From: Anaerolineae bacterium
Lineage (GTDB): Bacteria > Chloroflexota > Anaerolineae > Anaerolineales > Villigracilaceae
NCBI GenBank assembly: GCA_017303735.1
Contig: JAFLCF010000115.1
Location: 1-14,511, forward strand
DNA length: 14,511 bases
Reading direction: 5' to 3'
Shown: positions 7,957 through 14,104 of the stretch, in pieces
Position numbering within the stretch: the first letter of the stretch is position 1
Layout of the letters: the number at the start of each line of letters is the position of its first letter
Notes under the pieces: model-generated
Database searches by the model: none
What the model saw: the letters and a program-made list of their open reading frames with translations, nothing else
What the model was told of the DNA's origin: nothing
Position numbers and translations under genes: made by a program

Positions 7957-8485
7957 ATTTGCTATTCCTATTTATTGAATAGATCAGCACGAAATCATCA
8001 ACTCCATTGATCGGCATATTGACTTCTTTTTCCAACTGCATGCCCATCTTCTCCGCCACCTTTTGCGAGCCGATGTTTCCCGGCTCGATCAACGAGACAA
8101 GGCGTGAGAGATTTAATTTCTCAAAGCCATACTTCAAAATTCCCTGAGCGGCTTCGCTGGCGAGTCCCTGTCTCCAATAGTCTTCGGCGATGGTGTATGC
8201 CACTTCCACTTCGTGAACGCCATCTACTTCCCACGGCAAAAGTCCACAACGCCCGATGAACTTTCCATTGGACTTCAAGATGGTTGCCCACAATCCTAAT
8301 TCCGGGTGGAGCGGATGCCCATGCATATGCCATTCCAATTCCTCCTGCGCTTCTTCGCGTGAACGCGGCGCATCGGGAATATATTTGGTGATGTTCGGGT
8401 TTTGATACAACGCCCAAAGCTCATCCAGATCTTCAATAACTTGATGGCGCAGAATCAAGCGAGGAGTTTCCAAAATGATCGCCAT
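7955..8485 (-). CDS. GNAT-family N-acetyltransferase, RimJ/RimL type (second of a tandem pair)
   Basis: This 176-residue protein begins ETPRLILRHQVIEDLDELW, the usual start of the Acetyltransf_3 (RimJ/RimL) group. The acetyl-CoA pyrophosphate loop is RQGLAS at 105-110, preceded by the beta4 strand EVEVAYTIAEDYW. The PGNIGSQKVAEKMGM segment (135-149) carries the asparagine common to this group. The family moves an acetyl group from acetyl-CoA to a protein N-terminus, an amine metabolite or a drug; the substrate cannot be read here. The stop codon of the upstream paralogue is separated from this ATG by one base, and the ribosome site GAGGAAG lies inside the end of that gene. The two are therefore co-transcribed and probably coupled. 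Confidence 0.9.
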   Translation of the reverse strand: MAIILETPRLILRHQVIEDLDELWALYQNPNITKYIPDAPRSREEAQEELEWHMHGHPLHPELGLWATILKSNGKFIGRCGLLPWEVDGVHEVEVAYTIAEDYWRQGLASEAAQGILKYGFEKLNLSRLVSLIEPGNIGSQKVAEKMGMQLEKEVNMPINGVDDFVLIYSINRNSK

Positions 8486-8486
8486 C

Positions 8487-9032
8487 TTACTTCCTCACAA
8501 TTGCATACATTTCCAAGTCGCTGGGCTTGCCTTTCCATACCTGATAACTACGCAGCAAACCTTCGAACTGCATCCCAGTTTTGAGCAGGACTTTGGATGA
8601 CGCCTTATTTTCAGGAAGGATCACCGCCTCGATCCGCGCTACATCCAGTTTCTCGAACCCATACCTTATCAACGCCTGAAGCGCTTCGGTGGCGAGTCCC
8701 TGCCCCCAGTAGTTGCGTGCAATGGTATAGCCCACCTCCACCTTACGGTCATAGCCCGGTTTGTTGATATTGATAATGCCGATCAGCTTTTTATCTGCGC
8801 GGTGTTCAATACCCCATGCCCAAAAGCCATGTTTTTCATATGCATCTAGAAATTCATTGAGGTTTTCGCGAGCCTCGTCGATATTTTTGTAATGATCCCA
8901 CGGGGTGTAACGGTCAATTTCCGGGTCGGAGGCGTACTCGTACAAATCGTCGAGGTCGGAGAGGGCTAGGGCACGCAGAAGCAGGCGCGGGGTAGAAAGA
9001 AGCGGGAAGTCTGGGAAGCGAGTGGTATCCAT
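8487..9032 (-). CDS. GNAT-family N-acetyltransferase, RimJ/RimL type (first of a tandem pair)
   Basis: This 181-residue protein shows the same layout as its downstream neighbour: STPRLLLRALALSDLDDLY at the start, EVGYTIARNYWGQGLATEAL around the acetyl-CoA loop (GQGLAT 110-115), and LPENKASSKVLLKTGM near 139-154. The two genes align over most of their length, clearest from EV(A/G)YTIA to the (M/G)MQ(L/F)E segment. They are therefore an old tandem duplication that has diverged. Substrate unknown. The ATG at 9032 is the only plausible start, because an in-frame TAA lies just upstream with no start codon between. No normal ribosome site is present and a TATAAT lies six bases before the ATG, which suggests a leaderless mRNA. 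Confidence 0.9.
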   Translation of the reverse strand: MDTTRFPDFPLLSTPRLLLRALALSDLDDLYEYASDPEIDRYTPWDHYKNIDEARENLNEFLDAYEKHGFWAWGIEHRADKKLIGIININKPGYDRKVEVGYTIARNYWGQGLATEALQALIRYGFEKLDVARIEAVILPENKASSKVLLKTGMQFEGLLRSYQVWKGKPSDLEMYAIVRK

Positions 9033-9038
9033 GCCCCT

Positions 9039-9044
9039 ATTATA
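9039..9044 (-). promoter_or_regulatory. Consensus -10 element placed for a leaderless acetyltransferase transcript
   Basis: The minus strand reads TATAAT, a full consensus match, followed by six bases (AGGGGC) and then the ATG at 9032. Starting seven bases past the box would put the first transcribed base on the A of the start codon. I see no convincing -35 box at the usual distance. The plus strand of the same bases contains TATTAT (9038-9043), which could serve the divergent ABC operon. Confidence 0.55.
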
Positions 9045-9064
9045 GATTTATCGAAGCGAAAACG

Positions 9065-9138
9065 CGCAGGGACAAAAGTCCCAGGAAGAGGGCATAGGCA
9101 GGAATATGTCTTTTGGCATATTCCTAATCCTCCCTGCG
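9065..9138 (+). other. Nested inverted repeats in the leader region of the ABC exporter operon
   Basis: Three pairings stand out. CGCAGGGA (9065-9072) pairs with TCCCTGCG (9131-9138). AGGAATATG (9100-9108) pairs with CATATTCCT (9117-9125) around an 8-base loop. GGGAC (9069-9073) pairs with GTCCC (9078-9082) around AAAA. The last uses bases of the first, so those two stems exclude each other. If transcription starts near 9050, this would be a folded leader ending about 43 bases before the ribosome site. It matches no riboswitch class that I recognise, and it could equally be a DNA operator. Confidence 0.5.
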
Positions 9139-9192
9139 AGACTGGGGTAATGAGGCGGGCTGTCATAAGATGGAGGCACAAAGGAGTTGATT

Positions 9193-10125
9193 ATGTCTCA
9201 AAATTTAGTAATTGATATTGAAAATGTGACCGCCGCTTACGGCGCTCTGACCGCCCTCAACGGCGTGAGTTTATCGGTGCAAAAGGGCGAGATCTTCGGC
9301 TTGCTCGGACCCAACGGAGCGGGCAAATCCACCTTGTTGGCATGTGTGGAAGGATTGCACATTCCGCTTCAGGGCAGTGTGCATGTTGGCGGAAGCAATG
9401 TGCAACACGAGCCCATGGCTGCAAAGAAACAGTTGGGCATCCAATTGCAAAAGACCGCCCTGCTCGATGATCTGACCGTTGCCGAACTGGCGGAGGTTTA
9501 TGCCGCCTTGTATGAAGTTTTTCTGACAGAGGCGCAGATCGATACTCTGCTCAAACGCTTTGACCTGCTCGAAAAACGAAACGTGCTTGCCCGCCGCCTC
9601 TCGGGTGGACAGCAACAACGCCTCTCTCTCGCCGTAGCCATTGCCAACGACCCTGAGATCATCCTGCTAGATGAGCCGACCTCTGCATTAGACCCGCATG
9701 CCCGCCGCGCGGTATGGAATGAGATCCGCAAGATGCATGATGAAGGGCGCACGATCGTGTTGACCACGCACGCCATGGAAGAAGCCGAAGCCCTGTGCGG
9801 ACGCATCGCCATCATCGACGGCGGCGAGATCGTGGCTTGCGATACGCCCACTGCATTGATCGCCAGCCTCAACCTGAACGCAACCTTGAAAGCGACCGTG
9901 GAACTGCCGCTTGAGCAGGTCTACGATCTGCCTCACGTGAACAGCGCCCGATATTCAGGTCAGCACCTTGAAGTGGAAACCTCCAAGCCCGAAGAGACGA
10001 TGTCCGCTTTGCAGGGGTTGGCGGCAAAGTCGGGTCGCTCGATCCGAGACGTGATGCTGCGTCAGCCGAATCTCGAAGATGTGTTCCTCAAGTTGACGGG
10101 GCACGGGCTGGCGGAAGCTGGTTAA
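9193..10125 (+). CDS. ABC transporter ATP-binding protein (DrrA/CcmA-type exporter ATPase)
   Basis: I start at ATG 9193, six bases after a perfect AAGGAG; an in-frame TTG at 9187 lies too close to that site. The 310-residue protein has Walker A GPNGAGKST (39-47), a Q-loop in GIQLQKT (82-88), the signature LSGGQQQR (136-143), Walker B IILLDEP (156-162), D-loop SALD (164-167) and switch histidine H193. The last 80 or so residues form the C-terminal extension typical of ABC-2 exporters, ending PNLEDVFLKLTG. It powers export of a drug, lipid or peptide through the permease encoded 130 bases downstream. Followed by a sensor kinase and regulator, the layout resembles the Bacillus yvfRSTU arrangement. 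The substrate is unknown. Confidence 0.95.
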   Translation: MSQNLVIDIENVTAAYGALTALNGVSLSVQKGEIFGLLGPNGAGKSTLLACVEGLHIPLQGSVHVGGSNVQHEPMAAKKQLGIQLQKTALLDDLTVAELAEVYAALYEVFLTEAQIDTLLKRFDLLEKRNVLARRLSGGQQQRLSLAVAIANDPEIILLDEPTSALDPHARRAVWNEIRKMHDEGRTIVLTTHAMEEAEALCGRIAIIDGGEIVACDTPTALIASLNLNATLKATVELPLEQVYDLPHVNSARYSGQHLEVETSKPEETMSALQGLAAKSGRSIRDVMLRQPNLEDVFLKLTGHGLAEAG

Positions 10126-10240
10126 AAAATCTCTTTGCCACTGAGATCACAGAGTCCCTTGAGAAGAACAAAAGGAAAATCTCTGAGCTCTCTGCCTGCA
10201 CTGAGCCGCAGGCACACGTGCGAGCTCTGTGGCTAAACAA
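10126..10240. repeat. Palindromic intergenic element between ATPase and permease genes
   Basis: The gap between two genes that normally abut is 130 bases and filled with symmetric sequence. TGCCTGC (10193-10199) pairs with GCAGGCA (10208-10214), flanked by two copies of GAGCTC (10185-10190, 10222-10227). The outer edges CTTTGCCAC..ACAGAG and CTCTGTGGC are roughly complementary. The left edge TTAAAAAATCTCTTTGCCA nearly repeats bases 13988-14004. It looks like a dispersed non-coding repeat that has landed inside the operon. Confidence 0.55.
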
Positions 10241-10255
10241 AAAAGGATAACTCTC

Positions 10256-10984
10256 ATGAAACGTTTTCTCATTCTTACCAAGTCGCTTGCCCTCATTCAA
10301 TTAAGGAATGGAGCGATATTATTCTGGAATTTTGCCTTCCCGGTGCTGTTGATGTTCATCTACGGGGTGGTTATGAGTGAATACATGAAATACATGACTC
10401 CCGGTGTGATCGTTCTCAATGCCCTGAGCTTTGGTCTGGTCGGCAGTTCCACCATGATGCTCGAATTGCGCGAGAAAAGCATCCTGCGTCGTTTGCAAGC
10501 CACCACCCTGCCTGCCTGGCAGCTCATCACTTCGTACTTGTTGGTCAATATCGTGATTGGCGTCATACAAAGCACGTTGATCCTTGTGATGGGTGCGGTC
10601 TTTTATGAAGTCCCGGTCAGCGCTGCCAGTCTTTTCCTGGCGTACCCCATGATCATCGTGAGTTTGCTGACCTTTATGTCATTGGGCGGCATTATCAGCG
10701 GCGTCTCCCCCAAGGCAGGGACTGCCACAGCAGTTGGCATGACGATCTACTTTCTGCTGATGTTCATCAGCGACATGGTTTTCCCGGTCTCGACTCTGCC
10801 GGATAATGTGAAAGACTTCGTGCCTTACCTGCCTGCTTATCCGGCAGTTCAATTAGTCCGCTCGGCTTTACTCGATGCAACGCTTGACGAAAAATGGCTG
10901 ACGTATATCCTGCTGCTGGCTGCCTATGGTTTCGTTGCCACGTTGATCGCTTCACGCCTTTTCCGCTGGGAACCGAAAGCGTAA
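10256..10984 (+). CDS. ABC-2 type transporter permease
   Basis: I start at ATG 10256, with AAGGAT seven bases upstream, rather than the in-frame GTG at 10229, which has no ribosome site. The 242-residue protein has six likely membrane segments near residues 22-40, 48-66, 97-117, 128-150, 157-177 and 217-235. Between the second and third is the charged coupling-type stretch LELREKSILRRLQATTLPAWQ, the usual ABC2_membrane hallmark. The loop FPVSTLPDNVKDFVPYLPAYPAV before the last helix is also typical. With the upstream ATPase it should form an exporter with two copies of each subunit. The substrate cannot be told. Spacing to the ATPase is unusually long because of the repeat between them. Confidence 0.93.
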   Translation: MKRFLILTKSLALIQLRNGAILFWNFAFPVLLMFIYGVVMSEYMKYMTPGVIVLNALSFGLVGSSTMMLELREKSILRRLQATTLPAWQLITSYLLVNIVIGVIQSTLILVMGAVFYEVPVSAASLFLAYPMIIVSLLTFMSLGGIISGVSPKAGTATAVGMTIYFLLMFISDMVFPVSTLPDNVKDFVPYLPAYPAVQLVRSALLDATLDEKWLTYILLLAAYGFVATLIASRLFRWEPKA

Positions 10985-10991
10985 TATTTTT

Positions 10992-11046
10992 TGTAGGGGC
11001 GAGGTTTCCCCGCCCTGATGCGAGGCGAGAAGACCTCGCCCCTACA
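10992..11046. repeat. GC-rich palindromic repeat between permease and kinase genes
   Basis: TGTAGGGGCGAGGT (10992-11005) and ACCTCGCCCCTACA (11033-11046) are perfect 14-base inverted copies, with a further CGCC/GGCG pair inside. A run of T precedes it on the plus strand and none follows, so it is a poor terminator for the permease. The TAGGGGCGAGG...CCTCGCCCCTA form is a style of dispersed repeat that I have seen in other bacterial genomes; this is recollection, not a search. It overlaps the first codons of the longest possible reading of the kinase gene, which argues against that start. Confidence 0.75.
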
Positions 11047-11116
11047 CATCCGCATTTATACGGAGTACACTACCCTCGTGTCTCACGCTTCCGACCTTTC
11101 GAATAGCAATCTGCCC

Positions 11117-12286
11117 ATGCCTGCCCGCTACATGAAAATGTATGGCAGGTTTTGGGATGTTGTATCCCTGCTCATCTTCGGGGTTACTGCAATCACAATC
11201 CTTACTGCCGAAGTCCTTACCTGGCGTGAGTATGTTGTTTCAGGGCTATGCATTTTGCAGGGCGTTTTATATTTCTTCACCATTGCCGGTGGGCGCTGGC
11301 TTAAGTCTAACCAGCGGCTGGCGCTGTATTTTATTGGCGGGCTGGCAATGTGGCTGTTGTCGAGTTGGTTGAATCCGTCCACATGGTGGCTGGCATTCGC
11401 TTATTTCGGGCAGATGTTCGGGTTGCTGCCGCCGCAAGTGGTACTCCCTGGCACAGCCTTTATCATGATCAGTCTCACGCTGATCATCTCAGATTGGAAT
11501 TTTTCTGAAATCGACTCTGGTGCCGCAATTGGTTTTTTCTTTCAATGGCTGGCGGGCAATGTGCTTTATCTCTTTATCTTCGGTATTGCGCGGACGAGTC
11601 GTCAGCGGGCAGGGTTGATTCAGAAACTGGAAGCCGCTCAAAAGGAGTTGGAGGCGGCGCGTCAACGAGATGCGGAACTCGCCACGTTACGAGAGCGGGA
11701 GCGCCTCGCACGCGATCTGCATGATAGTCTGGGTCATTCTCTGGTGGCATTATCGGTTCAGTTGGAAGCGATTCAACGGCTGTATAAAGTTGACCCCGAG
11801 CGCGCTTCGGCTCAGGTGGATGAATTGAAAGACCTCACCCGCGCCAGCATGGATGAATTGCGTCGTTCGTTGGCAGGCTTGCGCGCGCCCGGGTTGGGTG
11901 AACGCAAACTGCGTGAAGCGTTGCAAACCTTGTGCGTGGATGCCGGTCAGCGGGCGCATCTTGAAATCCATTGTGATGTCGATGAGGATGCCAATGCGTT
12001 GCCGCTTGCGCATGCCGAAACCTTGTGGCGTGCGGCGCAGGAAGCGCTGACGAATGTTGAAAGGCATGCCGATGCGCGGCGTGTAACGTTGACATTGAAG
12101 ATCGAAACGCACACTGCCGTGTTGACCATCCACGATGATGGGCGCGGATTTCCATCCAATGCCGAGAATCAAAACGGACATTTCGGTCTGCGTGGGATGC
12201 GCGAACGGGTTGAAGGATTAGGCGGCACTTTGACTCTTGCGAATAATAACGGCTCGAACCTACGGGTGAGCCTGCCTCTGTTTTAG
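11117..12286 (+). CDS. Sensor histidine kinase, NarL/DesK type (HisKA_3)
   Basis: From ATG 11117 the protein has 389 residues. Five or six membrane helices fill residues 12-158. A short coiled linker (165-195) leads to the dimerisation helix ERERLARDLHDSLGHSLVAL, with the phosphorylated histidine at H202. The ATPase domain has the N-box EALTNVERHA (N313), G1 DDGRGF (340-345) and G2 GLRGMRERVEGLGG (357-370). Membrane helices with almost no outer loop suggest that it senses the bilayer or a compound within it, as DesK- and LiaS-like kinases do. The start is uncertain: ATG 11117 lacks a ribosome site, GTG 11078 has GGAG twelve bases upstream, and ATG 11018 lies in a repeat. It should phosphorylate the regulator encoded 17 bases downstream. 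Confidence 0.93.
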   Translation: MPARYMKMYGRFWDVVSLLIFGVTAITILTAEVLTWREYVVSGLCILQGVLYFFTIAGGRWLKSNQRLALYFIGGLAMWLLSSWLNPSTWWLAFAYFGQMFGLLPPQVVLPGTAFIMISLTLIISDWNFSEIDSGAAIGFFFQWLAGNVLYLFIFGIARTSRQRAGLIQKLEAAQKELEAARQRDAELATLRERERLARDLHDSLGHSLVALSVQLEAIQRLYKVDPERASAQVDELKDLTRASMDELRRSLAGLRAPGLGERKLREALQTLCVDAGQRAHLEIHCDVDEDANALPLAHAETLWRAAQEALTNVERHADARRVTLTLKIETHTAVLTIHDDGRGFPSNAENQNGHFGLRGMRERVEGLGGTLTLANNNGSNLRVSLPLF

Positions 12287-12303
12287 GTAAATTTTTCTCA
12301 ACC

Positions 12304-12939
12304 ATGCCTGATCTCATCAAACTCCTCCTGATCGAAGACCAGACCCTCATGCGGCAGGGTCTAAAAACCATCCTTGACCTTGAACCCGGTCTGCGTGTGA
12401 TCGGTGAAGCCGGTGACGGCGAGCGAGGCGTGCAACTTGCCCTCGAACTCCGCCCCGATGTGATTCTGATGGATGTGCAAATGCCCATTCTCAACGGCGT
12501 GGAAGCGACAGCGAAACTATGCCGCGAATGGAGCACGGCGAAGGTCATCATCCTCACCACCTTCGACCGGGATGATTATGTTTATCAAGGCGTGCGGGCG
12601 GGAGCCATGGGATACCTGCTCAAAGATACTCCCGCCGACACGTTGATCCAGACCATTCGGCGCGTGTATGAAGGCGAGGTCTTCATACAACCTGAGATCG
12701 CCTCGCGTGCCCTGCGGGAAATGATGCGCCCCACCACATCAACGCTCGAGTCGCTTTCGGAGCGCGAACGTGAAGTTCTGGTCTTGCTGGCGCAGGGTGC
12801 ATCCAACAAAGACATGGCAGAGAAACTCTTCATCACCGAAGGCACGGTCAAGAACCACGTCTCGAACATTCTTGCCAAACTTCAGGCAGAGAACCGCACC
12901 CAGGCGGCGGATATTGCAAGGAAGCAGGGCTTGGTGTGA
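12304..12939 (+). CDS. NarL/FixJ-family response regulator
   Basis: This 211-residue protein has a receiver domain (5-122) with acidic pair E11/D12, phospho-acceptor D57 in VILMDVQMP, T85/T86 and K107 in YLLKD. A LuxR-type helix-turn-helix follows (150-208), with LSEREREVLVLLAQGASNKDMA and the recognition helix around TEGTVKNHVSNIL. It should be phosphorylated by the adjacent kinase and control transcription as a dimer, most likely of the exporter operon. The upstream bases hold no ribosome site, so translation probably depends on ribosomes finishing the kinase gene 17 bases before. All key residues are present. The target genes are inferred from position only. Confidence 0.95.
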   Translation: MPDLIKLLLIEDQTLMRQGLKTILDLEPGLRVIGEAGDGERGVQLALELRPDVILMDVQMPILNGVEATAKLCREWSTAKVIILTTFDRDDYVYQGVRAGAMGYLLKDTPADTLIQTIRRVYEGEVFIQPEIASRALREMMRPTTSTLESLSEREREVLVLLAQGASNKDMAEKLFITEGTVKNHVSNILAKLQAENRTQAADIARKQGLV

Positions 12940-13010
12940 GTTGAACTCGCTCAAATAGTAAAGTTGGGGAAAGTTATAAAAATGCTCAATAAACGATTAG
13001 AAATCAGACC

Positions 13011-13041
13011 TTGACTCTCCCGTAACTGGAGAGTGTATAAG
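13011..13041 (+). promoter_or_regulatory. MerR-type promoter and operator of the MerR gene
   Basis: TTGACT (13011-13016) and TATAAG (13036-13041) are good -35 and -10 boxes separated by 19 bases, two more than standard. Inside lies a dyad at 13014-13034: ACTCTCC and GGAGAGT are exact inverted copies, and nine of ten symmetric pairs match. A stretched spacer with a central dyad is the defining layout of promoters that MerR-family proteins untwist and activate. Transcription would start near 13048, leaving a leader of only about 13 bases. Confidence 0.9.
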
Positions 13042-13060
13042 AGAATGAAGGCGCCTACCT

Positions 13061-13882
13061 ATGATTCGAATCGGAGACTTTTCAAAACTTAGCCGCGTTT
13101 CCATTAAGACGCTGCGGTATTACGACGAGATGGGTTTGCTCAAACCTGTCGAAGTCGACCGCTTCACTGGCTATCGTTATTACGACTTCCATCAATTGCC
13201 ACGCTTGTATCGCATTCTGGCATTGAAAGAATTGGGGTTCTCTTTGGAGGAGATCGCGCGTTTTCTCGAAGAGAACCTTTCCACCGAAGAGCTGCGTGGA
13301 ATGCTGAAGCTGCGTCAGGCTGAGATTCGGCAGCGGGTGGAAGAAGAAACGGCGAGGCTGGAACAAGTGGAACGCTGGCTGAGACAAATTCAACAGGAGA
13401 ATTTTATGTCCAAGTATGATGTTGTATTAAAGAAGATCGAAGCAATGAAAGCCGCCACAGTACGAGGTGTGGTCGCCAATCCACCTGCCCAACGTTCGCT
13501 TTGGGATGAACTATTGGGCTTTATCTATCAGAACAATATCCGCATGAATGGCACGCCGATGGCGATCTATCATGATGCGGATGCGCGTGAAGGCGATTGG
13601 GACATTGAAGTTGCCATGCCCATCGCCGGTGACCCGACTCCGGTCGGTCTGGTCAAGATATATGAGCTGCCTGCGATCGAAACCATGGCATGCGTCGTCC
13701 ACGCCGGGTCGTTTGCCACCATCGGTGAAGCCTACGACGCCCTCGCCAAATGGATCGATGTGAACGGGTATCAGATCGTCGGTCCAAGCCGTGAGTTGAA
13801 TCTCAAAATGCCTGAGAAGCCGGAAGATCAAAATGACCCGAATACGGTCAACGAGATTCAATTCCCGGTTCAAAAGATATAG
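13061..13882 (+). CDS. MerR-family regulator with GyrI-like ligand-binding domain (BmrR-like)
   Basis: The 273-residue protein begins MIRIGDFSKLSRVSIKTLRY, the MerR winged helix (1-70) with TLRYYDEMGLLKP and GYRYYD in the two DNA-contact regions. A dimerising coiled coil follows (75-115), then a GyrI-like domain (118-271) ending NEIQFPV. E265 corresponds to the conserved glutamate used by BmrR-type proteins to hold cationic compounds. It lacks the cysteines expected of metal- or redox-sensing members. It would activate its own 19-bp-spacer promoter when a ligand binds, and may act on other operons bearing the same dyad. The ribosome site AAGG is about nine bases from the ATG. It follows the exporter and two-component genes, which supports a drug- or stress-response role. 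The ligand is unknown. Confidence 0.94.
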   Translation: MIRIGDFSKLSRVSIKTLRYYDEMGLLKPVEVDRFTGYRYYDFHQLPRLYRILALKELGFSLEEIARFLEENLSTEELRGMLKLRQAEIRQRVEEETARLEQVERWLRQIQQENFMSKYDVVLKKIEAMKAATVRGVVANPPAQRSLWDELLGFIYQNNIRMNGTPMAIYHDADAREGDWDIEVAMPIAGDPTPVGLVKIYELPAIETMACVVHAGSFATIGEAYDALAKWIDVNGYQIVGPSRELNLKMPEKPEDQNDPNTVNEIQFPVQKI

Positions 13883-13922
13883 ATTACCCCAAATTGCTAA
13901 TGCGTGGATTATGCATAAAAAC

Positions 13923-14004
13923 TTAACGCAAAGGCGCAAGGTCGCAACGGAACAGACTTTGAATCTTAGCGTCTTGGCGGCTTTGCGTTAAAAAATCTTT
14001 GCCA
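13923..14004. repeat. Imperfect palindromic repeat downstream of the MerR gene
   Basis: TTAACGCAAAG (13923-13933) and CTTTGCGTTAA (13981-13991) are exact inverted copies, and the next bases inward (GCGCAAG and CTTGGCGG) still pair roughly. The trailing TTAAAAAATCTTTGCCA (13988-14004) nearly matches the left edge of the repeat at 10122-10140, so the two may belong to one composite family. The remainder of 13883-14048 shows nothing else that I can support. Confidence 0.65.
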
Positions 14005-14048
14005 ACTTCACCAAAGTATACAGGGTAGCAACTTGAGTTAAATTATGA

Positions 14049-14078
14049 AAAAGTGACTGGCATTCGCCAGTCACTTTT
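14049..14078 (+). terminator. Bidirectional terminator between MerR and the membrane protein gene
   Basis: AAAAGTGACTGGC (14049-14061) and GCCAGTCACTTTT (14066-14078) form a perfect 13-bp stem with the loop ATTC. T tracts result on both strands, four on the plus strand and five on the minus. It lies between converging genes, 27 bases after the minus-strand gene ends and 166 bases after the MerR gene ends. Confidence 0.9.
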
Positions 14079-14104
14079 GTCTTCCTTTCATAAAACTTAT
14101 ATTG

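Noticed and set aside
9065..9138. A named riboswitch
   Set aside because: I compared it from memory with TPP, c-di-GMP-I, guanidine-I, cobalamin and T-box core sequences and found no match.
11835..12560. Open minus-strand frame of 241 codons spanning the kinase-regulator junction
   Set aside because: It is antisense to two genes with intact catalytic motifs and its translation is low-complexity, rich in S, R and H.
10126..14004. CRISPR array
   Set aside because: The repeats are few, differ from one another and are not regularly spaced with unique spacers.
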